Positions 44,170 to 53,689 are shown, counted from the first letter of the stretch. The stretch is 64,000 nucleotides of DNA from CADCTM01 sp049671305 (GCA_049671305.1 JBATUR010000033.1:1-64000), one strand, 5' to 3'. Translations and numbers: made by a program. Notes: a model not told the origin generated them from the sequence alone.

Positions 44170-44273
44170 ATGCAATGTCCTGGTTGTAACTCGACTCATC
44201 TCCGTAAGAATGGTATAAAGCAGGGCAAACAAAATTACATTTGTGCCGTCGCCGACAGTTTATTGATGCCTAT
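44170..44273 (+). pseudogene. Frameshifted fragment of an IS1-like transposase N-terminus
   Basis: MQCPGCNSTHLRKNGIKQGK followed by QNYIC is the zinc-finger N-terminus of IS1-family InsA-type proteins common in cyanobacteria. After TGTGCC the frame is lost, and RRQFIDAY continues in another frame, as in the intact proteins. Nothing recognisable follows, so only about 35 codons remain of a decayed insertion. No terminal inverted repeats were found. Confidence 0.75.
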
Positions 44274-44304
44274 TGCTGTTGCAACAATATTAATATATCA
44301 CGCT

Positions 44305-44330
44305 GCTTGTAGAAAAACAAGTCTTTTTTG
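44305..44330 (+). terminator. Weak intrinsic terminator in the gap before the RND genes
   Basis: CTTGT (44306-44310) pairs with ACAAG (44317-44321) and is followed by TCTTTTTT. It may end the transcript of the sugar dehydrogenase gene. The rest of the 494-base gap (44118-44611), apart from the transposase fragment, holds AT-rich sequence with no gene; GGGTGGGACTTCACCC near 44583 is a small hairpin close to the RND start. Confidence 0.4.
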
Positions 44331-44626
44331 TATTTAATTAAATTATGTGTTATATTTAAAGGTTAAGCTTATTTATGCGTCACGAGACAATCATCTCAGA
44401 CATTGGCAACGCAGCAAAACTTGGCTATCTATCAAAAAGCTGAGGTAAAATTTAAGATACTTAAAATACTCTTAAAATTAAGTAAACTTATATAAATAAG
44501 GTTTTGGGAGCCAAAGCTTTTAGGCAACATAGCTCCTGAATAACTCGATTGACACTCTTTTTCGCCAAATTCCCCGTCTCCAGGGTGGGACTTCACCCGC
44601 TATTACCCTGATTGGAATTATTAAGC

Positions 44627-45997
44627 GTGTACCCCAAAAAAACGAATCTTCAAACCCCAGCTATCTCACCAAAACCCAAGCTGCAGTTTCCCTTGCTGAT
44701 GCTACTGTGTCTCGGTTTGGGGCTGCCCTTAACTGGTTGTGAGGCGCTGCCCAAAGCCGAAGCAGAAGCGCAACGCCCTCCTGGCGCCCCAGGTGGAGGA
44801 ATTACCGCAGTCGATGTGGCAACGGCTCAAACTGGACTGCTCAAAGAACCCTTAGAATACATTGGCACAACCCAACCAATTCGTCAGGTTTCCCTACGTG
44901 CTCAGATCGAAGGGCGTTTATTAAATTTGCAAGTTGGTGTGGGTGACTCGGTAAAACAAGGACAAATTTTAGCCCGGTTAGATGATTCAATCTTACTAAC
45001 AGGCGTCACACAAGAAAAAGCCGAACTTGGTGCCTTGCAAGCAGAAGTTGCCCGTGCTCAAACACAAGTAAAAAATGCCGAAGCATTAGCAGCGCAGGCA
45101 AAAGCCGAACAACAACAAGCAGAAGTTGATGCCAAAAGATTGCGATCGCTCTCCGCTGCTGGTGCTATATCTTTACAAGAAGCGGAACTTGCCCAAACTA
45201 AAGCCCTAACTGCCCAACAAACATATAACGCTGCCGTAGCTCGAATTGCCACCGAACAACAAGCCGTCGCCGCTGCACAAGGGCGTGTTTCTGCCCAAAA
45301 TGCCGCCGTTGCCCAAACCAAAGAACGTCAATCTTACGCCATTTTAGCCTCACCTATTACAGGCGTGGTCTTAGAAAAAGTTAGTGAACCTGGTAACTTA
45401 ATTCAACCAGGTGGCGAAATCTTACGGTTAGGTGATTTTAGTAGTGTTAAAGTCGTTGTGCCCGTTTCCGAGTTGGAACTGAGTAATATTCGAGTCGGGC
45501 AAGCGGTTACAGTAAAATTAGACGCTTTTCCTCAAGAAAGCTTTTCCGGGCAAGTATCGCGCATTTCTCCGGCTGCTGATCAAGCCGCCCGTCAAGTACC
45601 AATCGAAGTTACCATACCTAATAGTAATGGGCAAGTTGGTAGCGGACTTTTGGCACGAGTCAGTGCTGCCAAAACAGCAAAAAAAATTATTGTCCCGCAA
45701 ACCGCATTACAAAAAGAAGCTAATGCAAGTCGTCAGGGTAAGGCAACTCCTGCACAGTCTAACAAAATCGCGCCTCCTTCTCAAGGCACAGTTTTTGTAA
45801 TTGCCGGGACTCCAGAAAAAGCCACAGTTAAGGCACGTAATGTCAAACTCGGCACTAGTGCTAACGGCAAAGTAGAAATAATTTCCGGTTTACAACCAGG
45901 AGAAAGATTAGTGGTGCGTAGTACCAAACCCTTGAAAGATGGGGAAACGGTGCGGTTAAGTGTATTATCAACCCCAGAAAAACAGGAGAAACGTTGA
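44627..45997 (+). CDS. RND efflux periplasmic adaptor lipoprotein
   Basis: About 456 residues. The start is uncertain: a GTG at 44627 (GGA ten bases upstream) or a TTG at 44612; no ATG fits. The signal peptide ends in a clear lipobox LTGC. The HlyD/AcrA order is visible: barrel-sandwich half LRAQIEGRLLNLQVGVGDSVKQGQILARLDD, an alanine-rich coiled-coil hairpin (about 125-225), the second half ASPITGVVLEKVSEPGNLIQPG, a beta-barrel and a C-terminal membrane-proximal domain. The stop TGA shares its last base with the pump ATG, so the two are coupled. It bridges the pump to an outer-membrane channel not found here. Confidence 0.9.
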   Translation: MYPKKTNLQTPAISPKPKLQFPLLMLLCLGLGLPLTGCEALPKAEAEAQRPPGAPGGGITAVDVATAQTGLLKEPLEYIGTTQPIRQVSLRAQIEGRLLNLQVGVGDSVKQGQILARLDDSILLTGVTQEKAELGALQAEVARAQTQVKNAEALAAQAKAEQQQAEVDAKRLRSLSAAGAISLQEAELAQTKALTAQQTYNAAVARIATEQQAVAAAQGRVSAQNAAVAQTKERQSYAILASPITGVVLEKVSEPGNLIQPGGEILRLGDFSSVKVVVPVSELELSNIRVGQAVTVKLDAFPQESFSGQVSRISPAADQAARQVPIEVTIPNSNGQVGSGLLARVSAAKTAKKIIVPQTALQKEANASRQGKATPAQSNKIAPPSQGTVFVIAGTPEKATVKARNVKLGTSANGKVEIISGLQPGERLVVRSTKPLKDGETVRLSVLSTPEKQEKR

Positions 45998-48900
45998 TGG
46001 CGGGGAAATCTGGATTTAGCCTCAGTGGGCTATCGATTCGTCAACATATTGGCACACTGATGCTAACTTTAGCAGTAATTGTGCTAGGGGTGTTTTTCCT
46101 ACTACAAATTCAAGTTGATTTATTACCTTCAATTACCTATCCTCGAATTGGCGTGAGGTTGTCGGCGCCGGGAGTTTCGCCAGAGGTGGCAGTTGAGGAA
46201 ATTACTAAACCTTTGGAAGAAGCTTTAAGCGCTACAGAAGGCGTAGAGCAAGTTTATTCCCAAACCCGTGAAGGACAGATAAGTTTAGACTTATTCTTCA
46301 AACCAGGAGGCAATATTGATCAAGCGTTGAATGACGCCACAGCAGCATTTAACCGCGCCCAAGGTAGATTACCTGATATTGTTGAACAGCCGCGTTTATT
46401 TAAATTTGATCCATCCCAATTGCCAGTATATGAAATGGCATTGCGATCGCCTTCTTTAAAAGATGTTGATTTGCGGATCTTTGCTGATCAAGAATTAAGT
46501 CGGGAACTTGGTGTTGTGCCAGGAGTAGCGGTTGTAGATGTTGTAGGTGGCGTTGATGAAGAAGTACTAATTCAAATTGATCCAAACCGCTTACAAACTT
46601 TGGGAATTGGCTTAACTGATGTTTTAGATGAACTAAGAAACCGCAACCAAGATGTTTCTGGAGGGCGTCTGCGTGGCGAAAGTGCCGAACCTTTAACTCG
46701 TACATTGGGGCGTTTTCAAAATGCCCAAGAAATTGAAAATCTCTCAATTGAAGTAGGTGCTAATACAGGCGCGTCAGGGACTGGGCAAACGGCAGCTCAA
46801 TCTTTACTTCCTGCCTCTCAAGCTGCTCGTCGCGTTTATTTACGAGATTTTGCCCAGGTTATTGATGGTACAGAAGAACAACGAGTATTTGTGTTTTTGA
46901 ATGGAGAACCTGCGATTAAACTTAGTGTTCAAAAACAGCCAGATGCTAACACAATTGAAGTAGTAGAAGCGGTAAAAAAACGCATTCAACAGTTACGACA
47001 GTCGGGCTTAATTCCCCAAGATTTGGAATTAGTGCCGACATTGGATGAGTCGATATTTATTAAAAATTCGATTTCTAATGTTACTAGTTCCGGATTAATT
47101 GGTACAGCTTTGGCAGCGATCGCAGTTTTGCTGTTTCTCGGTTCTTTGCGTCAAACTTTAATTATCGTCTTGGCTATTCCTTTGGCTACTTTAGGGGCAA
47201 TTGTCTTAATGCAGTTGTTTGGTTTGTCGCTGAATGTTTTTAGTTTGGGTGGTTTGGCTTTGGGCGTTGGTATTGTTGTCGATAATGCGATCGTAATGAT
47301 GGAAACGATCTCAGAAGGCGTGGGCATGACTCCGGGCAATAATATTGAAAGACCAAAACGTGGTAAAAATTTCTTTATTGAGCAGGCAGAAATAAGTAGT
47401 GGAGAAGTAGAATCAGCGCTAGTGGCTTCTACGACAACTAACTTAGTGGCAGTGCTACCATTTTTGTTAATTGGTGGGTTTGTTTCGCTGCTATTTAATG
47501 AGTTAATTCTCACCATTAGTTTTTCTGTGGCAGCTTCTTTATTAGTAGCGCTGACAGTTGTGCCGATGCTAACATCTCGTTTGTTGGCAATACCTTGGTC
47601 AAGTCGTGTTAATAAGTTTTGGCTATTACAGCAATTTAATTTACGGTTTGAAGCGGCAACCAGAAGTTATGGGCGCTTTTTGGAAGGGGTATTGCGTTTT
47701 CGCTTAGTAGTAATTGCGGGCGCCTTTTTAGTTTTCGGTGGCGGTAGTTGGTATTTAGCCGGTCAGATTCCTCAAGAAATTTTACCGCGTATTAATACCG
47801 GACAAGCGTCTCTCTTTGCTCAATTTCCTCCCGGCACTACCCTAGAAACCAACCGCCAGGTGATGAAAATTGTCGATGGTATTCTGATTAAACAACCGGA
47901 AACTGAGTTTGTTTTTACCACATCCGGCGGTTTTCTGTTTGGCAGCAACACCTCAGAAAATACGTTGCGGGGCAGTAGTACAATTACCCTCAAACCGAAT
48001 ACTAATGTCGAAGCATTTGTGCGCCGTGTCACCAAGCAATTTGAGCAGCTAAATTTAGTAGATATACGTCTACGGATGCGACCTGGTGAAGTTCGAGGTA
48101 TCATTCTGACTAACTCACCGATCCGAGGGGCAGAAGTTGACGTTGCTCTGCAAGGCACTGATGCAGATAAGCTGGCACAAGCTGGGCGTCAAGTGCTGCA
48201 AGCTTTGGATGACCAAGTTAAATTAGCACGTTTCCGTCCAGATGCCGATGCTAAACAGCCAGAAGTGCAGATTAAACCCAACTGGGAACGAGTGGGAGAA
48301 TTTAATTTAACTGCACAGAAAATTGGCGATACAATTCAAACAGCGATCGAGGGTTCAGTACCGACTCAACTGCAACGAGGTGAACGTTTGGTAGATGTGA
48401 GGGTGCAGCTAGATCGCAATGAGGTGCAGCGTCCGGGACAATTAGAAGAGATACCGCTATTGGTAAGCAATAACCGTCAAATTCGTTTGGGAGATGTTGC
48501 CACAATAGAAGACGGGCAAGCGCCTGGGGAAATTCAGCGCATTAATCAGCGCCAAGTTTTCTTAATTGCTGGTAATTTAGCTGAGGGTGCAGCTTTGAGT
48601 GATGCGATCGCCCAAACTAATGCTGTCCTGTCCAAGTTAAAATTACCAGAAGGCGTCAGCATTTTACCAAGTTCTGCCAGTGAAACTAATCGCCAACTGC
48701 AAGACTCGCTGAAAGTATTAGGAGGATTAGCGGCGTTTTTAGTATTCGTGGTCATGGCAGTACAATACAATTCATTAATTGACCCGTTGGTGATTATGCT
48801 AACGGTTCCCTTAGCCTTGGCGGGTGGTATTTTTGGACTTTATGTTACCAAAACTGCGATCGGTGCAACGGTTTTAGTAGGTGCCGTATTACTTGTGGGA

Positions 48901-49278
48901 ATTGTTGTTAACAATGCCATTTTGATGGTGGAGTTGGCAAATCAAATCTACGAAAAGGAAGGCATTGATCGTAAAAGTGCCATCCTGCAAGCGGCACCTC
49001 GGCGACTGCGACCGATTATGATGACAACTATTACCACCGTGTTAGGATTATTCCCTTTAGCCCTAGGAATTGGACAAGGTGCGGAGTTTTTGCAACCTTT
49101 GGGTGTAGTTGTGTTTTCCGGTTTATCTTTGGCAACGGTTTTGACTTTATTTGTTATTCCCTGCTTTTATGTGCTGCTGAATAATTTTCCAGGCGGCAAA
49201 AAGCCTTTGGGGAAACAAAAACGCCGCATTCGGGAAAGAGAAACAGTAGAAACGGCAACGACAGTTGTACCTCGTTAA
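45997..49278 (+). CDS. RND-family efflux pump (HAE1/AcrB-like)
   Basis: About 1093 residues from the ATG at 45997, with AGGAGA upstream. Expected layout: first helix about 20-38, porter region beginning VDLLPSITYPRIGVRLSAPG, helices 2-6 in the middle with LGGLALGVGIVVDNAIVMMETI (the acidic proton-relay pair region, DN), second porter region, then helices 8-12 with VLVGAVLLVGIVVNNAILMVEL. Residues typical of multidrug/HAE1 pumps rather than heavy-metal CzcA are seen (VDNAIV motif). A charged segment of about 30 residues (EGVGMTPGNNIERPKRGKN) enlarges a cytosolic loop. Substrate unknown. Confidence 0.92.
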   Translation: MAGKSGFSLSGLSIRQHIGTLMLTLAVIVLGVFFLLQIQVDLLPSITYPRIGVRLSAPGVSPEVAVEEITKPLEEALSATEGVEQVYSQTREGQISLDLFFKPGGNIDQALNDATAAFNRAQGRLPDIVEQPRLFKFDPSQLPVYEMALRSPSLKDVDLRIFADQELSRELGVVPGVAVVDVVGGVDEEVLIQIDPNRLQTLGIGLTDVLDELRNRNQDVSGGRLRGESAEPLTRTLGRFQNAQEIENLSIEVGANTGASGTGQTAAQSLLPASQAARRVYLRDFAQVIDGTEEQRVFVFLNGEPAIKLSVQKQPDANTIEVVEAVKKRIQQLRQSGLIPQDLELVPTLDESIFIKNSISNVTSSGLIGTALAAIAVLLFLGSLRQTLIIVLAIPLATLGAIVLMQLFGLSLNVFSLGGLALGVGIVVDNAIVMMETISEGVGMTPGNNIERPKRGKNFFIEQAEISSGEVESALVASTTTNLVAVLPFLLIGGFVSLLFNELILTISFSVAASLLVALTVVPMLTSRLLAIPWSSRVNKFWLLQQFNLRFEAATRSYGRFLEGVLRFRLVVIAGAFLVFGGGSWYLAGQIPQEILPRINTGQASLFAQFPPGTTLETNRQVMKIVDGILIKQPETEFVFTTSGGFLFGSNTSENTLRGSSTITLKPNTNVEAFVRRVTKQFEQLNLVDIRLRMRPGEVRGIILTNSPIRGAEVDVALQGTDADKLAQAGRQVLQALDDQVKLARFRPDADAKQPEVQIKPNWERVGEFNLTAQKIGDTIQTAIEGSVPTQLQRGERLVDVRVQLDRNEVQRPGQLEEIPLLVSNNRQIRLGDVATIEDGQAPGEIQRINQRQVFLIAGNLAEGAALSDAIAQTNAVLSKLKLPEGVSILPSSASETNRQLQDSLKVLGGLAAFLVFVVMAVQYNSLIDPLVIMLTVPLALAGGIFGLYVTKTAIGATVLVGAVLLVGIVVNNAILMVELANQIYEKEGIDRKSAILQAAPRRLRPIMMTTITTVLGLFPLALGIGQGAEFLQPLGVVVFSGLSLATVLTLFVIPCFYVLLNNFPGGKKPLGKQKRRIRERETVETATTVVPR

Positions 49279-49361
49279 TATAGTGGCGAGCAACATCAGA
49301 TCAACTGAACTATTTCAAATCTAAATCAACATTTCAACTCAGTAGTCAATTGATAACACTT

Positions 49362-49403
49362 GAAAAAGAAGGAAGGAAGCGATCGTTTCTTTCCTTCTTT
49401 TTC
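49362..49403. terminator. Bidirectional terminator between the RND pump and the Spy-like gene
   Basis: GAAAAAGAAGGAAGGAA (49362-49378) and TTTCTTTCCTTCTTTTTC (49386-49403) form an almost perfect long stem with A-run and T-run ends, placed between two convergent genes. Confidence 0.75.
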
Positions 49404-49442
49404 ATTTTGAGCAACTTAAAAAATAGGTCAATTAACAAGCAT

Positions 49443-50075
49443 TCAGAAATAGGAACCTCCCATTTCGTAAGAATTTCCAACCTTAGTAAAAGGACTACTA
49501 TTAATACCACAAGCCTCATCACTTCTTCGGAAGGCTTCTTGGTTCTGTTGATACTTCTGTCGTTGCTCAGGTTTCATTACGGCAAGAATTTGATTCTGCA
49601 AAACTTGGCTCTCTTTTTGAAACTCCTCATATAGTTTTTGGTCATAAACAAGCGTTGTCTCTGGAATGAAGCGTCCATACTGACCGTATTTTGCGGTCAA
49701 TGAGTCAATTTGGGCAGGTTTGGAACTTTGCACATCATTCGTAATCGCTTCTTGCACTTGAGTCGGGATTTCTAAACCTCGCTGTGGAAGAAACAGAACA
49801 AATGCATCAGGTTTTATGACTCTTTTAGCTTTTGCATCTAGTCGGGAGGTTACCTGTTCGTCATGCCTTTTAATGACGGCATCATAGGCAGCAAATTGTT
49901 CAGTAGAAAGATTCACGCCATCGAAGACACCCTCTGGTACTTGAGCAGAAGCGATCGAGCAAGCATTCTGAGCGGGTTGAGTTTGAGCATTGGCGGGTTT
50001 CTGTAGCGTAGGGCTATATATTACGGCGATTAGCGCGATCGAGCAAATGGTCTTTGATGAAAAAGTGAGTTTCAT
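49443..50075 (-). CDS. Exported Spy-like protein of the ECF/fasciclin cluster, copy A
   Basis: 210 residues from the ATG at 50073-50075; a longer frame upstream runs across a promoter box and is not used. Signal peptide ends KPANAQ. The mature part is helical and has LSTEQFAAYDAVIKRHDEQ and VMKPEQRQKYQQNQEAF, variants of the LTxxQ motif of Spy/CpxP periplasmic proteins, plus AKYGQYGRFIPETTL in the middle. A homologue is encoded at 52098-52808 and a truncated one at 51817-52104. Promoter box 1 lies about 115 bases upstream. Chaperone-like or stress-sensing role is inferred only. Confidence 0.75.
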   Translation of the reverse strand: MKLTFSSKTICSIALIAVIYSPTLQKPANAQTQPAQNACSIASAQVPEGVFDGVNLSTEQFAAYDAVIKRHDEQVTSRLDAKAKRVIKPDAFVLFLPQRGLEIPTQVQEAITNDVQSSKPAQIDSLTAKYGQYGRFIPETTLVYDQKLYEEFQKESQVLQNQILAVMKPEQRQKYQQNQEAFRRSDEACGINSSPFTKVGNSYEMGGSYF

Positions 50076-50189
50076 AGCAGTAGGAAGCTTCAAAAGATTG
50101 AGTGAGTTTAGGAAGGACTTGTTTGAAGGAAATGTCTTGATTAGAACTAGCTCATCAGTGCAAGAACAAAGCCTAAATTTGGTTCTTGG

Positions 50190-50224
50190 TGAGTATACGA
50201 AGCGAGAATGCGATCGGATGGATC
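50190..50224 (-). promoter_or_regulatory. ECF-type promoter box 1, upstream of Spy-like copy A
   Basis: On the minus strand GATCCATCCGATCGCATT continues into CTCGCTTCGTATACTCA. The -35-like CCATCC and the -10-like CGTAT are 16 bases apart. It matches three other boxes in this cluster at nearly every position, including the segment between the two elements. Confidence 0.7.
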
Positions 50225-50336
50225 TTTTTTCCAGCGATGCTTCAGGCTGATGTAGAGTTAAATTCAATCGTTGCAGAATTGCAGTTTCACACGAAAATCA
50301 GTTTTCGAGTGAATCGAGGTAGATCTGGAGAAAGTG

Positions 50337-51695
50337 TTACTTCAACTGTTCGATCGATGGAACTAGAACGTTATCAAGGCTTTGAATCACACCGTTTGTT
50401 GCGCGAGTGTAGGTCTTTCCAAGCTGGAACTGCGAATTGCTAAAGTCAAAGTCTTTTGATGGTTTTTTGCGATCGCCCTTTTTGGGTGTGATCACAGCAT
50501 TGTTTAGCAATGTGCGAATTGAGGATGCAGCTTGAATCTCTTTAGCTGTCTTAGCTCCTGGAGAGACATGATATTGAAGTACTTTTTGAATTTGAGGAAC
50601 TGAGTCACCGCTAACGAGGATGTATCGACCCGATTCGCCGAGAACGGTAGACTCCCCTTTGTACGCTGGATCTATCACCACATAACTAGCAACAATTTCA
50701 TCGGTCACACGCGATTCAAAAAATTTATCTTCGGGATACTCGCCGGGTATCGCCTGGGCAAGCTTGATGAAAGCAGCATCCGTGGGTGCAAAAAGCGTTA
50801 TGTTCGCATTGGGGTCAGCTAGGAGATCGGCAAACTCAGCCGTTTTCAATAACTTGTTGAGAATGTCGAAATCTTGGCGGTTGTCATCGTACTCACCGCT
50901 CTGAGCGAGAACATCTGCGATCGTCATCGCTTGTGCTGATTTTGGTTGCGGCTTCGGCAAAACTGGAAATTGACCTGAGAGATAGTTAGGAAACAGAACG
51001 CGATCGATTCCGTGAATCACACCGTTGCTGGCTGGAATATCTTTGAGATTCTGTTGGATTCTAGGCGAGATTAAGTTCGGTGCGATATCAACTAAATTGC
51101 CATTGATGTATGAAATGATGAAACCATCGGCAGGTTGAACCTCAAATTGAAACATCGTTCTGATGGTTTTGTTAGCTGGCAATTTTTGAATGGCATCTAG
51201 GGTCTTTGCGCCGGGTGAAATATGGTATCGCAATACCTCTCGTAAATTGAAAGCGTTAGGATCGCTGCCACCATTGGCGACATCAAACTGATTGGCTTTG
51301 GTAAACTCTTTGTTAATCACGTCAATCACGGCTGCTTCATCGTTGCCGCTGTAGCCGAAGAAGCGAGAGAGTTTTAAGAATGCCGCATCGTCTGGTGCAA
51401 ATACAGTCACATCAGTAGTCTTGTCTGCTAGGAAATCGACAAGATTGTTCTGTTTGAGGGCATTCAGCAAGATATCAAAGTCTTGAGGATTGTTATCGTA
51501 CTCACCGCCACTTTGGGCAACAATTTCTGCGATCGTCAGATTAGCAGTAGATTGCTGCGCGATCGCACTCAAAGCAGGCTGATTCGCTTGAGTTTTTGAT
51601 AGATTACCGATCGCGATCGCGCTAAAGAGAACTAAAAACGACAGCGAAACGAGGAGCGATCGTTTAACAAATGCTCTATTCGGGGAGAATTTCAT
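50337..51695 (-). CDS. Exported protein with two fasciclin (FAS1) domains
   Basis: 452 residues with a signal-anchor or signal peptide at about 12-36. FAS1 domain 1 spans about 50-245 and domain 2 about 265-450. Both have the family H1 and H2 boxes: DVTVFAPDDAAFLKL with GVIHGIDRVLFP, and NITLFAPTDAAFIKL with GVIQSLDNVLVP, and the central YH motif (LRYHISPGAKT; LQYHVSPGAKT). Inserts near residues 120-150 and 340-380 make the domains longer than average. FAS1 proteins act in adhesion. There is no promoter box directly upstream, so it may be read from box 2 through the truncated gene. Confidence 0.88.
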   Translation of the reverse strand: MKFSPNRAFVKRSLLVSLSFLVLFSAIAIGNLSKTQANQPALSAIAQQSTANLTIAEIVAQSGGEYDNNPQDFDILLNALKQNNLVDFLADKTTDVTVFAPDDAAFLKLSRFFGYSGNDEAAVIDVINKEFTKANQFDVANGGSDPNAFNLREVLRYHISPGAKTLDAIQKLPANKTIRTMFQFEVQPADGFIISYINGNLVDIAPNLISPRIQQNLKDIPASNGVIHGIDRVLFPNYLSGQFPVLPKPQPKSAQAMTIADVLAQSGEYDDNRQDFDILNKLLKTAEFADLLADPNANITLFAPTDAAFIKLAQAIPGEYPEDKFFESRVTDEIVASYVVIDPAYKGESTVLGESGRYILVSGDSVPQIQKVLQYHVSPGAKTAKEIQAASSIRTLLNNAVITPKKGDRKKPSKDFDFSNSQFQLGKTYTRATNGVIQSLDNVLVPSIEQLK

Positions 51696-51816
51696 GCTTG
51701 AGTTTTCAGGATAATTGGGATCAAGAAAAAATAGAAACTAGATGCCCTGAAAGAACAAACCTAAGCTTGACGGTTGAATCGGTCGAAAAGCTCACAAGCG
51801 CGAGAAACACTTTCAG

Positions 51817-52104
51817 CTATCTTGCTTCTGGCAATTTATCGACGATTCTGCCCATTGCCGGATAGCTAGAAAACGGTGCTTTCACATCGCAAACCGCAGT
51901 GGTTTTGATTAAGCCAGCCAAGTTCTTTTGAAATAGCGGCATCTGCTCTGGCGTCATCAGATTTCCGACTTGAGTGTAGAAATCTTTGGTAATTTGCTCT
52001 AGCGATGCTTCCTGCTCGGCTGTGAGATAGGTAATGTAAGAACCATAGAAGAGTCCGTACTTGCCAAACTTCGGACGGATCTTTTTTTGTGTCGTATCTA
52101 CTTA
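51817..52104 (-). pseudogene. 5'-truncated Spy-like paralogue
   Basis: The minus strand from 52104 to a stop at 51817-51819 encodes KIRPKFGKYGLFYGSYITYL, then TAEQEASLEQITKDFYTQVG and MTPEQMPLFQKN. This aligns with the C-terminal halves of both intact Spy-like proteins, starting at the shared KYGxY segment. There is no start codon or signal peptide, and the upstream frame is closed by a stop at 52102-52104, just inside the end of the next gene. It is a remnant of a third tandem copy, probably deleted by recombination between copies. Confidence 0.75.
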
Positions 52105-52808
52105 AAGAAAGTAGTTCCAGAAGTATCTTCTCGCAGCCTTTTATCTAGGTCGGGGCGCACGCCCACATCAATGCTAAATTCACGAAAAAGTTCCGGCTTA
52201 AACACGAAGAAAGACGAGCAAGGACCTGATGCTTTGAGTGCCTCTCGCTGCTCCTGCATTTGCTGAGGCGTGAGCAGGGATTTGATATAGGCATTCAACT
52301 CATATCCTTCCTTAACGCGATCGCTGATCTGCTCTGGCGAAAGGAGCAAAGTGATGTTCTGACCAAAGGTGGCATACTGACCGTATTTCTGATTCAATTG
52401 GGCAACTCGCCTGCGATTCTCCGGGGAAGCTTCGCGATATACTGCTTGGTCAATCTCTTTTCTGATTTGGGGAGGGATTGTAACTTCTTGACCATTCACC
52501 TTTTTGACAGCGTATCCCAAAGGGGAATCAAGAGGCACAGAGAAAGTTGTAATTTCTTCCATCATCCTAAGCGCGGGTTGAACCCTAGCCGGATTTTGTG
52601 CGAATTTCGCGACTGCTGCCCTTTGCTCCTGAGTTACAGGACTGTACATATAACTCGGATCTTCAAAGTAAGCATCTGAACAAGTGAAGGAATTGGTTTT
52701 AGGAACTTGAGACTGGGCAGTTTGAATCGTACTTATGCCTTCGATCGCTGAAATTACGGTAATCAAACCGATCATGCAAACCGTTTTGAACAAAGGAGTT
52801 AGTTTCAT
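52098..52808 (-). CDS. Exported Spy-like protein, copy B
   Basis: 236 residues. A signal peptide (hydrophobic CMIGLITVISAI) ends about residue 33. The mature region contains VTQEQRAAVAKFAQ, LNQKYGQYATFGQNITLLL and LLTPQQMQEQREALK, matching copy A and the truncated copy. Two cysteines in the mature part (CSDAYF near the start, GPCSSF near 198) could form a disulfide. Promoter box 2 ends only about 28 bases before the ATG, which implies a very short 5' leader. Same cluster as the fasciclin and sigma factor genes. Confidence 0.75.
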   Translation of the reverse strand: MKLTPLFKTVCMIGLITVISAIEGISTIQTAQSQVPKTNSFTCSDAYFEDPSYMYSPVTQEQRAAVAKFAQNPARVQPALRMMEEITTFSVPLDSPLGYAVKKVNGQEVTIPPQIRKEIDQAVYREASPENRRRVAQLNQKYGQYATFGQNITLLLSPEQISDRVKEGYELNAYIKSLLTPQQMQEQREALKASGPCSSFFVFKPELFREFSIDVGVRPDLDKRLREDTSGTTFFK

Positions 52809-52835
52809 TGCAGCACAAATTGCTAAAAGGATTGG

Positions 52836-52870
52836 TGAGTATACGAAGCGAAAATGCGATCGGATGGATC
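52836..52870 (-). promoter_or_regulatory. ECF-type promoter box 2, upstream of Spy-like copy B
   Basis: Minus strand GATCCATCCGATCGCATT followed by TTCGCTTCGTATACTCA; one base differs from box 1. Same -35/-10 spacing of 16 bases. Confidence 0.7.
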
Positions 52871-52998
52871 TTCCAGGGTAGTGATAGGAGTTTGCTTATC
52901 TTAGGGGGAGCGATCGAATCAGATTTTCAGCCAATCCGATCGACTAAGCAAGCTGTGACAACCAGTTGCTCAGTCATTGGACTCCCCGAAGCAAGGAC

Positions 52999-53580
52999 TT
53001 ATAAACCAGGTGGTAATAGCACACTATCGATGACATGAATCACGCCATTCTTGGCATCAATATCAGCCTTCACGACATTGGCTTTGTTGACCTTGACACT
53101 ACCTTGCTGCACCTGAACTGCGACAGGGCTACCTTCCACGGTTGCCACTTTGCCTGATCGCAAATCCTTCGCCATCAGATCGCCTGAAACGACGTGGTAA
53201 GTCAATACCTTTCGGAGTGCATCTCGATTTTCGGGTTTCAGCAGGTTCTCCAGCGTTCCCTTTGGCAAGGCTGCAAAGGCTTCATTGGTCGGTGCAAACA
53301 ACGTGAAAGGTCCCTCACCAGAGAGCGTTTCGGCGAGTCCTGCTGCTTGCACAGCCTTCACCAGGGTTGAGAAATCAGGATTGCCCGCTGCAATTTCAAC
53401 GATCGTCCCGGCTTGAGTGGGTTGCGTCGCCACGGGAGTCGTTGGCGTCGCCACGGGAGTGGTTTCTGTTTTGTTAACCTCTGCATTGGTACAAGCGGTG
53501 GCTGTAACGCTGACGACCATAGAGAGCAAAACCATCATGCTGACCGTGCGAGCCGATTTAGACGTAGAAGTTAGCTTCAT
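52999..53580 (-). CDS. Fasciclin (FAS1) domain lipoprotein
   Basis: 193 residues. A signal peptide ends TATAC30, a plausible lipobox, then comes a Thr/Pro spacer with an imperfect in-frame repeat (TPVAT) reflecting a 21-base DNA repeat near 53427-53465. One compact FAS1 domain (about 62-192): FSTLVKAVQAAGL, PFTLFAPTNEAFAALP, LTYHVVSGDL and NGVIHVIDSVLLPP, closely resembling MPT70-type single-domain fasciclins. Two tandem promoter boxes (3 and 4) lie upstream. It is probably outer-surface or periplasmic and a main target of the ECF sigma factor nearby. Confidence 0.9.
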   Translation of the reverse strand: MKLTSTSKSARTVSMMVLLSMVVSVTATACTNAEVNKTETTPVATPTTPVATQPTQAGTIVEIAAGNPDFSTLVKAVQAAGLAETLSGEGPFTLFAPTNEAFAALPKGTLENLLKPENRDALRKVLTYHVVSGDLMAKDLRSGKVATVEGSPVAVQVQQGSVKVNKANVVKADIDAKNGVIHVIDSVLLPPGL

Positions 53581-53654
53581 AGCAGTAAAAATCTCCAGAA
53601 AGGTTGTGTGAGTTGACGGACGTTGTTAAGCAAAAGCTCAATTTTGGTTCCTGA

Positions 53655-53689
53655 TGAGCATACGAAGCGAGACTGCGATCGGATTAATC
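53655..53689 (-). promoter_or_regulatory. ECF-type promoter box 3, upstream of the FAS1 lipoprotein
   Basis: Minus strand GATTAATCCGATCGCAGT followed by CTCGCTTCGTATGCTCA, about 75 bases upstream of the start. It has TAATCC in place of CCATCC but keeps the rest of the box. Confidence 0.7.
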
